Source: Wujia chipingensis | GTDB lineage: Bacteria > Bacillota > Clostridia > Lachnospirales > Lachnospiraceae | Length of the DNA stretch: 64,000 bases | Direction of reading: 5' to 3' | Assembly (NCBI RefSeq): GCF_014337155.1 | Contig: NZ_CP060632.1 | Coordinates: 446,001-510,000, forward strand | Shown here: one piece after another, positions 16,946-25,294 of the stretch | Numbering within the stretch: the first letter of the stretch is position 1 | How the letters are laid out: each line of letters begins with the position of its first letter | Made by a program: the position numbers and the translations under genes | The notes under the pieces: generated by a model | What the model was told of the DNA's origin: nothing | What the model saw: only the letters and a program-made list of their open reading frames with translations | Database searches by the model: none

Positions 16946-18142
16946 ATGTTAACATCACTTGCACTTATCTTTCTGGTCGGACTTGCGATGTCCGCCATCT
17001 GTAAACAGATCCGCCTGCCGGGCATCATCGGCATGCTGGCGACAGGAATCGTACTCGGTCCCTATGTGCTGGATCTGTTGTCCCCGTCGATTCTTGGAAT
17101 CTCCGCAGATCTGCGGAAATTAGCGCTTATCATCATTCTGCTCAAGGCAGGATTGTCGTTGAACCTCTCGGATTTAAAGAAGGTGGGACGCCCGGCAATC
17201 CTGATGTCGTTTGTGCCGGCATCGTTTGAAATCTGTGGGTATATTCTGTTTGCGCCGATGATCCTCGGCGTGACACGTGTCGAGGCAGCCGTTATGGGTG
17301 CCGTCATGGGTGCGGTCTCCCCAGCCGTCGTTGTACCGCGTATGGTGAAACTCATGGAGGAAGGCTATGGAACGAAGAAAGGTATCCCACAGATGATACT
17401 GGCGGGGGCATCGTGCGACGATATCTTCGTGATCGTGTTATTTACAACATTTTTGCAGATGGCACAGGGCGGACATGCAAATGCGAAGGATTTTATCAAT
17501 ATCCCGATCTCAATCGTGTTAGGAATCGTACTCGGTTGTATCGTCGGCTATCTGCTGTACCGGTTCTTCGAGCTTGCGTATAAGAAGAATCACTGCGTTC
17601 GTAACTCAACGAAGCTGATTGTGATCTTAGGTATGTCGTGTCTGCTGCTTGCAATCGAGGAGTGGGTGTCTGCATATGTGGCAGTGTCCGGACTTCTGGC
17701 AGTTGTCAGTATGGCATGTATGCTTAAGGTGAAGAGCACGACATTTGTGTCGAAACGGTTGTCAGAGAAATTCGGTAAGCTGTGGATTGCCGCAGAGGTA
17801 ATCCTGTTCGTGCTGGTTGGAGCGGCAGTTGATATCCGGTATATGGCAAAGGCTGGGGCAATGGCGCTTTTGATGATTGGGGCAGCGCTGCTGTTCCGCG
17901 CAGTCGGTGTCTGCATCTGCATGCTTGGTACGAAGCTTACATGGAAGGAACGGCTATTCTGTATCATTGCGTATCTTCCGAAGGCTACTGTGCAGGCGGC
18001 GATTGGGTCAGTTCCTCTGGCAGCCGGGCTTTCCTGCGGTACACTTGTGCTTTCAGTTGCGGTCATGGCAATCGTGATTACAGCACCGATCGGCGCGCTC
18101 AGTATCGACAGCACATATAAACATTTACTGGAAAAAGAGTAA
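16946..18142 (+). CDS. Cation/proton antiporter (CPA family), fluoride-regulated
   Basis: 398 residues, about 12-13 membrane helices, Na+/H+ exchanger fold: N-terminal repeat with RLPGIIGMLATGIVLGPYVL (typical CPA motif), helix with AVSPAVVVPRM (unwound helix 4), and the ASCDDIF motif (residues about 155-161), whose two Asp residues match the ion-binding DD or ND pair. Start 16946 is chosen because AAAAGGAGG lies directly upstream; the longer in-frame start at 16910 lies within the terminator. The riboswitch upstream suggests it helps expel fluoride or counter fluoride-driven acidification, a known occasional partner of crcB motifs. Confidence 0.93.
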   Translation: MLTSLALIFLVGLAMSAICKQIRLPGIIGMLATGIVLGPYVLDLLSPSILGISADLRKLALIIILLKAGLSLNLSDLKKVGRPAILMSFVPASFEICGYILFAPMILGVTRVEAAVMGAVMGAVSPAVVVPRMVKLMEEGYGTKKGIPQMILAGASCDDIFVIVLFTTFLQMAQGGHANAKDFINIPISIVLGIVLGCIVGYLLYRFFELAYKKNHCVRNSTKLIVILGMSCLLLAIEEWVSAYVAVSGLLAVVSMACMLKVKSTTFVSKRLSEKFGKLWIAAEVILFVLVGAAVDIRYMAKAGAMALLMIGAALLFRAVGVCICMLGTKLTWKERLFCIIAYLPKATVQAAIGSVPLAAGLSCGTLVLSVAVMAIVITAPIGALSIDSTYKHLLEKE

Positions 18143-18219
18143 ACATGGGACTTTTCCGTGCCCTAAATCATCTAATAGGTGTATGGACATACAGAATATA
18201 AAACTCCGGAGGGAAGGGA

Positions 18220-18714
18220 GTGAAACACATGAAGAAAGAAGCCTTTGGTGAACTTGTGATTTCGAACCAGGAAAGCTGGTACCGGATCGCCAAAAGCTAC
18301 TTATGCAATGATGCGGATTGTGCTGACGCGATTCAAAATGCGATCGTGCATGCATTTGAGAATCTGTACAGCCTGCGCAATGATAAGTATGCGAAAACAT
18401 GGTTTATAAGAATTCTGATCAACGAATGTCATCAGGTCATACGAGAGAATAAGAAGGTCGTAACTTGGGAGGAATATCAGGAAGAAGGCCGGGAAGCGGA
18501 ATACATACGTGGGTACGGACAGTATTCGGAATTGTATGAAAGCATCATGCGGCTGAAGGAGAATGAGCGGACCTGCATTATTTTGTATTATTTTGAGGAG
18601 TACAGCATTCGGGAAATCGCGCAATGCCTCGAGTCTACCGAATCGGCAGTCAAGAAACGTCTGGTGCGGGCAAGGGAGCATTTGCGAGGAATATTAAAGG
18701 CAAAATCGGCATGA
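18220..18714 (+). CDS. ECF-type RNA polymerase sigma factor
   Basis: 164 residues, sigma-70 family of the extracytoplasmic class. Region 2 spans about 10-75 (IAKSYLCNDADCADAIQNAIVHAFENLYSLRNDKYAKTWF pattern), region 4 about 100-160 (IMRLKENERTCIILYYFEEYSIREIAQCLESTESAVKKRLVRAREHLR pattern with the recognition helix). The GTG at 18220 or the ATG at 18229 could be the start; the ribosome site CGGAGGGAAGG precedes both. Its partner, a membrane anti-sigma candidate, begins 48 nt downstream. Such pairs respond to envelope stress. Confidence 0.95.
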   Translation: MKHMKKEAFGELVISNQESWYRIAKSYLCNDADCADAIQNAIVHAFENLYSLRNDKYAKTWFIRILINECHQVIRENKKVVTWEEYQEEGREAEYIRGYGQYSELYESIMRLKENERTCIILYYFEEYSIREIAQCLESTESAVKKRLVRAREHLRGILKAKSA

Positions 18715-18762
18715 AGGTCAGAACACCGGGATGATTGAAACGGGTAAAGGAGGTAATGTGTT

Positions 18763-20244
18763 ATGGATATTGATAGAAATAAAATCAATGAGATGAAATC
18801 AGAGTGTCTGCAAATGCCGGATTATATCCGGGATATGATCGAGGAGACGGTCGAACAGCAGTTGAAGAAAAAACAGCGTTACGGTAAGAAAATGTGGAGA
18901 GTTGCAGCCGCGATTCTTGCTTTTGCCTGCGTGGGCGGAGGAACCACACTGGCGGCTACAAAGTTATACAAAATGCATCTGGAGCAGCAGGGGAAATATG
19001 GCTCTACATTGATCTATGGAGAGGCAACCAATACCGATGCGACGGATACCGACGCGGAAGTGAATCAGAATGCACTGTATACGTTGGATGTTTCCTACGT
19101 ACCGGAAGGTATGACGGTAGATGGGTTGGATGATATTTATGCAGATGGAAATAATTATGTGAAAAAAGTTTCAGTTTATAAAAAGGATACACCATATATG
19201 GGAGGCGTTTCGTTTACATTTTTGAAAATGCCGGCGGATCAGCAGGTTTCCTTTGATCAAACACATGTTATTTCCACCAAAGAACTGGATATCGATGGCC
19301 GACAGGCAATTGTGATAGAAAGACAGGTTCTGGAATCAGCCAGACGACAGATTCAGTATGAGCTGTATGTCACATATGAAAACAATTATCTGTTAGGAAT
19401 GTTTGTGTATGACGATACCGAACTTGATACTGCCATAGATATTGTAAAAGGATTGAAGCTTACCGCAACCGATGATCCGGAGGCAAAACGCAGAATCGTG
19501 GCGGAAGAATATACAGGGCAGGAGGAAGCAACTGCCGCAGCGCCTGTTTATGAGGCAGACGAAAACGCTGGCAAGAAGAACAGATTTACGGAAACTTCGA
19601 AAGAATCAATGGAAGAACATATGCATCAGGTCGGAGATAGCTTCAATGTACCGCAGTCTTCCCTGACGGCAAAGGTATCCAAGGTGGAATTACTGGATTC
19701 CCCGGATGCGATTGATGCAGCCTATGCGCTCGATCCGGTCAAAACGGATGCGGAAGGAAAGTTGCTCAACAATGTGATCGCCTATGAGAAATGTGGGAAT
19801 GGTATAGATCAATTAGATGAGGTTGTAGAGACGAAGGAAGTAAAGGAAAAGATCCTTTATATCGAGGTTGCGTATACGAACACGAGTGACCAACAGACCG
19901 GAGATACCATGTTCCAATGCGGCCTGCTCTGGGCGAAGGAAACCGGAGATGGCTATGAAACGGTTGACGTCTATGCGAAGGATGATGTGGATTATGATAG
20001 TTACTATGGACAGAATTATCGTATTTCCAATGTACCGCTTTATTACTATAACGGAAAAAGTGCAGAGGAGAAAAATCATCTGATCCGGGTTCAGCCGGGT
20101 GAAACAAGAACGGTCACGTTGGCATTCCTTGTAACGGAGGACGAACTGCCATATCTGTATCTTGATCTTTTCTCTGGAAATGGCGACTATACACAATTTC
20201 GTCAATCGGCATTGCTGTATGGATATGTAGATATTCGTCAGTAG
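18763..20244 (+). CDS. Membrane-anchored anti-sigma candidate (DUF4367/DUF4179-like)
   Basis: 493 residues. A cytoplasmic N-terminus of about 45 residues (CLQMPDYIRDMIEETVEQQL) would bind the sigma factor, followed by one membrane helix (about 45-65) and a large extracellular part: a DUF4367-like domain (about 100-235, containing LDVSYVPEGMTVDGL), a low-complexity linker, then an immunoglobulin-like DUF4352/5643-like domain (about 290-490). Gene order directly after the ECF sigma gene supports the role, but no canonical zinc-binding motif is present. Ribosome site AAGGAGG. Confidence 0.75.
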   Translation: MDIDRNKINEMKSECLQMPDYIRDMIEETVEQQLKKKQRYGKKMWRVAAAILAFACVGGGTTLAATKLYKMHLEQQGKYGSTLIYGEATNTDATDTDAEVNQNALYTLDVSYVPEGMTVDGLDDIYADGNNYVKKVSVYKKDTPYMGGVSFTFLKMPADQQVSFDQTHVISTKELDIDGRQAIVIERQVLESARRQIQYELYVTYENNYLLGMFVYDDTELDTAIDIVKGLKLTATDDPEAKRRIVAEEYTGQEEATAAAPVYEADENAGKKNRFTETSKESMEEHMHQVGDSFNVPQSSLTAKVSKVELLDSPDAIDAAYALDPVKTDAEGKLLNNVIAYEKCGNGIDQLDEVVETKEVKEKILYIEVAYTNTSDQQTGDTMFQCGLLWAKETGDGYETVDVYAKDDVDYDSYYGQNYRISNVPLYYYNGKSAEEKNHLIRVQPGETRTVTLAFLVTEDELPYLYLDLFSGNGDYTQFRQSALLYGYVDIRQ

Positions 20245-20280
20245 TTTGAATTGTTATACGGAAAAATATGTGGAAGTTGA

Positions 20281-20315
20281 AAACGCTGTATGCAGGAATG
20301 TATACAGCGTTTTTG
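20281..20315 (+). terminator. Rho-independent terminator after the anti-sigma gene
   Basis: AAACGCTGTATGCAG and tATACAGCGTTTTT pair; T-run follows. Confidence 0.85.
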
Positions 20316-20402
20316 TTATAAAGCTTGAAAGTGACAAAACTGTCACTTAGTTTGTCACGCCCCCGTAATATATGTCTGATATAGTGTAGATATATTCATC
20401 AG

Positions 20403-20694
20403 ATAATTGCAAAACATATACAATTACTTGGGTCATATATTTTTATCTGGATTCATTCTACATATACGATATGTTTGGAGTTTAGAAGTTCTTAATGTTC
20501 TATAAATATGCAAGCCATGTTTGGACACGATGTCCAAACAAACCGACACTGAGCCATGGATGGCGAATTGGCGGTGGTGGCGTAGCTTGCGAATATGTAG
20601 ATTAGAACATTTAGAACTTCTTAGCTCCAATACATTGTATATAGAATGAACCAGATAAAAATATATGTTAATAAATTTTATGTTTTGCAATTAT
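20403..20694. repeat. 292-bp long palindromic element (type B)
   Basis: Nested inverted repeats fill almost the whole intergenic region: ATAATTGCAAAACATA (20403-20418) with its complement at 20679-20694; 17 bp at 20434-20450 with 20651-20667; TTCATTCTA(ca)TATAC with 20637-20650; GGAG (20477) with CTCC (20625); GAAGTTCT (20485) with 20613-20620; ATGTTCTA (20495) with 20603-20610; GCAAGC (20510) with 20585-20590. A core hairpin TTTGGAC/GTCCAAA (20520-20538) and a GC-rich apical region with CCATGGATGGCGAATTGGCGG follow. About 170 nt are paired. As RNA it would be one huge hairpin ahead of the ABC permease gene; as DNA it could extrude a cruciform. Not recognised as a named family. Confidence 0.85.
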
Positions 20695-20724
20695 TTGAAT
20701 AAATACAAACTACGGGGGAGCGAT

Positions 20725-22947
20725 ATGGAAAACTACACCAAACTTTCAATCAAATATCTAAAGTTTCAGAAGAAGCGAACCATCCTGACCATCTTAGGTG
20801 TCGCTTTAGCGTCAGGAATTCTGTTCGTGATATTAACCTTGTATTTCAGTAACTTCATCAATACCCGCGATGCACTTCGCAAGCAGGCAGATTACGAGAT
20901 CGTGCTTTTGCCGGAGCAAAATCAGGATGTCCCGGCATTGCTCAAACAGGACTTCGTGAAGACGGCGTATCGTGGAAAATACTACGATTATTATTCGAAC
21001 TCCTATATTGAAAATGCAATCTACATTAATGTGAAAAATCCTTACCGGTTGGACGCGAATATGGAAACGATCGAGCAGACCTACGGTGTGAAGGCGCAAT
21101 TAAACCAACAGCTCGCATCCTACTATCTGCAGGGCGACACCGGAAATGATACATACATTATTCTTCTGATGTTCCTGCTTTTGTCGTTCGTGATCGCAGT
21201 CATCGGAGTTGGAATTATCCGGACAACGATCCAGTTGAATACGATGGAACAGATCAAAGATTATGGAATCCTGCGTTGTATCGGAGCAACACAGGGACAG
21301 TTAAAAAGTGTGATATTCCGAATGGGATGCATGCAGGAACTGCTTGGAATCCTTGGCGGAATCGTAATCGGATTTCCAATTGCATATCTGGTTGGCTTAT
21401 CCATGAATATCAAGGTTCTCCCGCATGTGCTTCCATTTCTGTATGTGTTGATTGTCTTTATCGGAGATCTGTTCTTCGTTATGGATGAGAATGGAAAACT
21501 CGTAAAGAAGATTTCACCGATCGAGGCGGTGCGCGGGCAGACAAGCGGAACACGGAAGGTTAAGGCACGTAAGCAAAGCATTTTCGGAAAGATCTTCGGC
21601 GTGCAGGGCGATTATGCATACAAGAATCTGATGAGCAACAAGCGTCGGTTCTTAAAGACGATTGCAACATTTGCGTTATCAATCGCGGCATTTATCACGA
21701 TCGCGACAATCTTCACTTCGTTTGTACAGATGCAGAAGCAGATTGCACCTTCTTACGGAGAGTATCAGGTGTATTTCTTCAACGAGGCAAATGATGAAGA
21801 GACCATAGATGCAGTGAAATCAGTACTCCCAAACGAAGAGACACTCACAGACATTGCACAGAACAAAGAAGTGAAGGACGTGAAAGCAGTATATGCAGCG
21901 ACTATGAAGGCTGCGGACTTCGAAGAATTCCGGACACATTTCACAGAGGATTTCCGGCAGGAAACGTTGGAGGGGCAGATCGTTGAACGGTTGGAAACAG
22001 GTGAGAAATATAAAGACAGTGCATCACCGGTGGACCGTGTGAGCGTGATTGGATACGGAGAGGACGAGTATCAGGAATATGCATCGTATCTGGTCGAAGG
22101 AACGCTGGATGTCGATGAGAACGGAATTGTGCTTGTACAGAATGTGGAAGCAACGTTGGATGAAGGCATGGATGATGAATCCTATGATGCGATTGATCTG
22201 ATTGCATCAACGGTGGAATATCCGGCGACGGATTATAAGCTTGGTGACACGATCGAGCTGAAATGGGGAAATGAGAAGAAAACATATGAGATTCAGGGCA
22301 TTGTCCGGATAGATAAGGACAAATTGCAGACAAAAGGATTTGTAAAGTGTATTGTACCACTGGCAAATTATTTCCGGATGACCGGACTTGAAAAATCGGA
22401 TTCCACAGGTGTGAAATGTAAGCTTCGTTCGGACAATATCTCCGCTTCGCTGACATCGAAGCTGGTGAACGTGCTGGATAACTCAATGGGAGATTACTCG
22501 TATCCGGATGCCATTTATTCCGGGGCATTGTTTAGTACATCCATCAGCGCAATCAAATATATTCTTGCATTTGTGATTGTGATTTTATGTGTGAGTTCTC
22601 TGAATATCATCAATACGACAGCGAGCAATCTTTATCTGCGTCGGCAGGAATTCGCACAGCTTCGCGCAATCGGTGTATCGGTGCGGGAGCTTCGGAAGAT
22701 GGTAATGCTCGAAGGTGTGATCTCCGTTATCTGTGCGAATATCGTTGGCGATGTGCTGGGCTTTGCGGTTATGATGCCGCTTGCGAAAGCAGCGCTGGTG
22801 CTGTTCATGGTGAAGCTTACATTCCCGATTATCGGAGCAGTGATTGGATTTGTACTTTCGGTACTTGTGATGTGTGGGTCCATCTATATACCGATGAAGC
22901 GGATGTCAAACCGGATCGCGGATGATCTGAATGCAACCGGAGATTGA
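20725..22947 (+). CDS. ABC transporter permease, FtsX-like
   Basis: 740 residues. Helix 1 at about 18-40, an extracellular segment, a three-helix FtsX core at about 150-260 (EQIKDYGILRCIGATQGQLKS coupling motif), a further helix near 310-330, a large extracellular domain (about 335-610) and a C-terminal three-helix core (about 615-735) with a second coupling motif (RQEFAQLRAIGVSVREL). The start at 20725 has GGGGGAG upstream; the longer frame from 20665 would begin inside the palindromic element. Works with the ATPase at 23334. First gene of the second export cluster; substrate not evident. Confidence 0.92.
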   Translation: MENYTKLSIKYLKFQKKRTILTILGVALASGILFVILTLYFSNFINTRDALRKQADYEIVLLPEQNQDVPALLKQDFVKTAYRGKYYDYYSNSYIENAIYINVKNPYRLDANMETIEQTYGVKAQLNQQLASYYLQGDTGNDTYIILLMFLLLSFVIAVIGVGIIRTTIQLNTMEQIKDYGILRCIGATQGQLKSVIFRMGCMQELLGILGGIVIGFPIAYLVGLSMNIKVLPHVLPFLYVLIVFIGDLFFVMDENGKLVKKISPIEAVRGQTSGTRKVKARKQSIFGKIFGVQGDYAYKNLMSNKRRFLKTIATFALSIAAFITIATIFTSFVQMQKQIAPSYGEYQVYFFNEANDEETIDAVKSVLPNEETLTDIAQNKEVKDVKAVYAATMKAADFEEFRTHFTEDFRQETLEGQIVERLETGEKYKDSASPVDRVSVIGYGEDEYQEYASYLVEGTLDVDENGIVLVQNVEATLDEGMDDESYDAIDLIASTVEYPATDYKLGDTIELKWGNEKKTYEIQGIVRIDKDKLQTKGFVKCIVPLANYFRMTGLEKSDSTGVKCKLRSDNISASLTSKLVNVLDNSMGDYSYPDAIYSGALFSTSISAIKYILAFVIVILCVSSLNIINTTASNLYLRRQEFAQLRAIGVSVRELRKMVMLEGVISVICANIVGDVLGFAVMMPLAKAALVLFMVKLTFPIIGAVIGFVLSVLVMCGSIYIPMKRMSNRIADDLNATGD

Positions 22948-22989
22948 TTTGGGGTTGGATTGAAGCCGGGTTGGGGCTGGATTGGAACT

Positions 22990-23235
22990 GAATTGGGGCA
23001 AAAAGCTGAAAAAAAGAATATTTACTCCAACGGGCAGAAGGAAGAAGCAAGCTGAATTGGGGGAAAAGTTGAAAAACAGAATATTTGCTCCAACAGGAAG
23101 AAGAAAGAAGCAAGCTGGATTGGGGGAAAAAGCTGAAAAACAGAATATTTGCCCCAACGGGAAGAAGAAAGAAGCAGGCTGGATTGGGGGAAAAGCTGAA
23201 AAACAGGATATTTGCTCCAACAGGAAGAAAAGAAG
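22990..23235. repeat. Tandem repeat, four copies of a 63-64 bp unit
   Basis: Units start at 23016, 23079, 23143 and 23206 with GAATATTTGCTCCAAC, then AGGAAGAAG, AGCAAGCTG, GATTGGGGGAAAAAGC. Copies differ by a few substitutions. The unit length of 63, 64 and 63 bp breaks frame between copies, so neither the 106-codon plus-strand frame nor the minus-strand frames are credible proteins. It fills the gap between permease and ATPase of one cluster; some flanking partial copies extend to 23290. Confidence 0.9.
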
Positions 23236-23333
23236 AGAAAAACAGGTAGGAGTAAAGAAACAGAAAAAAGAAGAATTGCTCCAACAGAAAGAAATAAAAT
23301 AACAAAAATAAAGATATCAGGAGGGAAATCAAC

Positions 23334-24002
23334 ATGGATATTGTAAAGATGGAACATGTCACGAAGATATATGGAAGCGGAGACACACGGGTTTGGGCGC
23401 TCGATGATGTGAATCTGACCGTGCAAAAAGGAGAAAGTCTGGCAGTGGTCGGAGCGTCTGGCTCCGGCAAGTCCACACTGCTGCATGTCATGGGCGGTGT
23501 CGACACGGTTACGAATGGAAAAGTAATCGTGGACGACCGGGATATCACAACATTGAAGGATGAGGAAATGTCGGTGTTCCGCCGGAGAAAAATCGGATTT
23601 GTATTTCAGTCGTATCATCTGATTCCAGTTCTGACTGTGGAGGAGAATATTCAGATGCCGATTCTGTTGGATCATAAGAAACCGGATCGGGAGTACATCG
23701 ACCATGTCATTGAGATGCTTGGTTTGAAAGACAGACGGAAGCATCTGCCAAACCAGTTGTCCGGCGGACAGCAACAGCGCGCGGCAATCGCGCGGGCACT
23801 TGCAAACCGCCCGTCTCTGATTCTTGCCGATGAGCCGACCGGAGCACTTGATTCTACAAATGGAAATGAAGTTATGGCGCTGCTGCAGGACTCTGTAAAG
23901 AAGCTGAATCAGACCCTTGTGCTGATCACACATAACATCGATCTTGCCAGAGAGGCAGACCGCATCGTGCGGATCACAGATGGTAAGCTGACCGAGGAGT
24001 GA
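23334..24002 (+). CDS. ABC transporter ATP-binding protein
   Basis: 222 residues, the usual length for MacB/LolD-type ATPases. Walker [10 protein letters not shown] (about 38-46), Q-loop FVFQSYHLI, signature [15 protein letters not shown], Walker [14 protein letters not shown]-loop VLITHNID. It should energise the permease encoded at 20725 and/or the MacB-like permease at 25295. AGGAGGGAAATC ribosome site immediately upstream, after the tandem repeat. Confidence 0.96.
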   Translation: MDIVKMEHVTKIYGSGDTRVWALDDVNLTVQKGESLAVVGASGSGKSTLLHVMGGVDTVTNGKVIVDDRDITTLKDEEMSVFRRRKIGFVFQSYHLIPVLTVEENIQMPILLDHKKPDREYIDHVIEMLGLKDRRKHLPNQLSGGQQQRAAIARALANRPSLILADEPTGALDSTNGNEVMALLQDSVKKLNQTLVLITHNIDLAREADRIVRITDGKLTEE

Positions 24003-24108
24003 GCAGGAAAACGATAGGTTGTTAGAAAGACGGACTTAGATAGGTGAAGAGAACTTTGTGAGATGCCTAAAAGACAGGGAAAAACAGGGCAGAATTAAAG
24101 GAGAGAAA

Positions 24109-25068
24109 ATGATGGCAAATAAGTCAGGATGGAAAAATCAACAAAGCAAACATCAAAGAAGAAATCACCATTTAAGAGAGATTATCCTTGCTATTCTGGT
24201 GGTTTTGAGTGTAGCTGCAACTGTATGTCCGTATTCCGCACAGGCGGCGACACCGAAGGTATTGGTTTCCGGTTACAAAGTATCAGCCGCGACGATCTAT
24301 TCCGGAGATAATTTTAATCTGACTCTGGAGATTCTGAATACTTCCAAGAACAAAGTCAAAAATATGAAAGTGACAGTCGCTTCGGAAGGTGGCGAGATCA
24401 TCCCGGTTACTGGAACAGGAAGTGCTTATGTGGCAGAGATTGCTGGAAATGAAACCAGTGAGCAGACATTTTCCATGCAGGCGGCAGCGGGACTTGCAGA
24501 GAAGACGTACAAGCTTTCTGTGAAGATGGGGTACGAGAATACTTCCGGCGAGGCATTTGAGATGGAGGATACGTTGTATCTGCCAGTATATCTGAAGCAG
24601 CGCATATCTGTGACAGATGTTATGACAGATGATGCGAAGGTCGGTGACGAGGTGGAGATTACCGCGCAGGTCAACAACCTCGGCGAGGGCATGCTCTACA
24701 ATGTAAATGCCCGCGTGGAAGGAAAACACGTGGAGAAGCAGGAGACATACATCGGCAATATTGACACAGGAAAAAGCGGCAACGTAGATCTTCTGGCAAA
24801 GGCAGTCATGGTAACTGATTTTGAAGAGATGGCAAAACCGGAGGATTGGATCATTGTGACCTACGAAGACCGGAATGGCAATAAGCACGAAGAAAAAGTG
24901 GATGTATCCTTCTACATTGAGACGGTCGATTACGAAGATCTGGAGGTCTTGAAGGAAGCACCGGAGAAGACCGGACCTGTCACATGGCAGATTCTCCTGA
25001 TTTGCGCCTGCGTGCTTGCAGTCGGTGTATTCGTGGGTGTAACTATTAACAAAAAACGTTCACGATAA
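24109..25068 (+). CDS. Secreted, C-terminally anchored CARDB-like protein
   Basis: 319 residues. N-terminal signal peptide (about 22-44, ILAILVVLSVAATVCPYSAQA), then two immunoglobulin-like domains of the COG1361/CARDB type (about 50-160: VSGYKVSAATIYSGDNFNLTLEILNTSKNKV; about 165-285: VGDEVEITAQVNNLGEGMLYNVNARV), then a C-terminal membrane helix (about 293-314) followed by a basic tail. The protein would sit outside the membrane and resembles adaptor domains joined to ABC exporters. Start at 24109 has AAAGGAGAG; the in-frame ATG at 24058 lies in an unlikely leader. Located between the ATPase and MacB-like permease genes. Confidence 0.8.
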   Translation: MMANKSGWKNQQSKHQRRNHHLREIILAILVVLSVAATVCPYSAQAATPKVLVSGYKVSAATIYSGDNFNLTLEILNTSKNKVKNMKVTVASEGGEIIPVTGTGSAYVAEIAGNETSEQTFSMQAAAGLAEKTYKLSVKMGYENTSGEAFEMEDTLYLPVYLKQRISVTDVMTDDAKVGDEVEITAQVNNLGEGMLYNVNARVEGKHVEKQETYIGNIDTGKSGNVDLLAKAVMVTDFEEMAKPEDWIIVTYEDRNGNKHEEKVDVSFYIETVDYEDLEVLKEAPEKTGPVTWQILLICACVLAVGVFVGVTINKKRSR

Positions 25069-25084
25069 GGTGAAATGGAGAAAT

Positions 25085-25280
25085 CGCAAATCCCCAAAAG
25101 TGTAAATTGAGTTGTTCAGAAATACATATTCTAAAGCAGACCATTGAAGCACGCTGGCACTTAGCGAACGGCAAACTTGTTTGACGTGAGTTTAGTACCA
25201 TTGCGTGATGAAGTGAGCGAGAGTGTGTCTGCATAGAATTGTATTTCTGAACAACTCACGATAAACTATATGGATTTGCG
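25085..25280 (+). repeat. Structured repeat element, type A copy 1
   Basis: A nested palindrome: CGCAAATCC (25085-25093) with GGATTTGCG (25272-25280); GAGTTGTTCAGAAATACA (25109-25126) with 25240-25257; GCAGAC (25136-25141) with GTCTGC (25227-25232); CACGC (25150-25154) with GCGTG (25203-25207); a core GGCACTTA / TTTAGTACC and apical CGGCAAAC/GTTTGACG. The linkers GCAGACC-TTGAA, GGCACTTA, GA-CGGCA, TTTAGTACC and GAGCGAGAG recur exactly in copy 2 at 38865-39060, where the stems differ but still pair. It ends at the ribosome site of the MacB-like gene. Confidence 0.85.
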
Positions 25281-25294
25281 AAAAGGAGGAATCC

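Noticed and set aside
22990..23235. Possible CRISPR array
   Set aside because: The whole 63-bp unit is repeated including what would be spacers, so it is a simple tandem repeat; no cas genes are nearby.
22982..23302. 106-codon plus-strand frame and long minus-strand frames in the tandem repeat
   Set aside because: Repeat units of 63 and 64 bp shift frame between copies, so the protein would not stay repetitive; no ribosome site.
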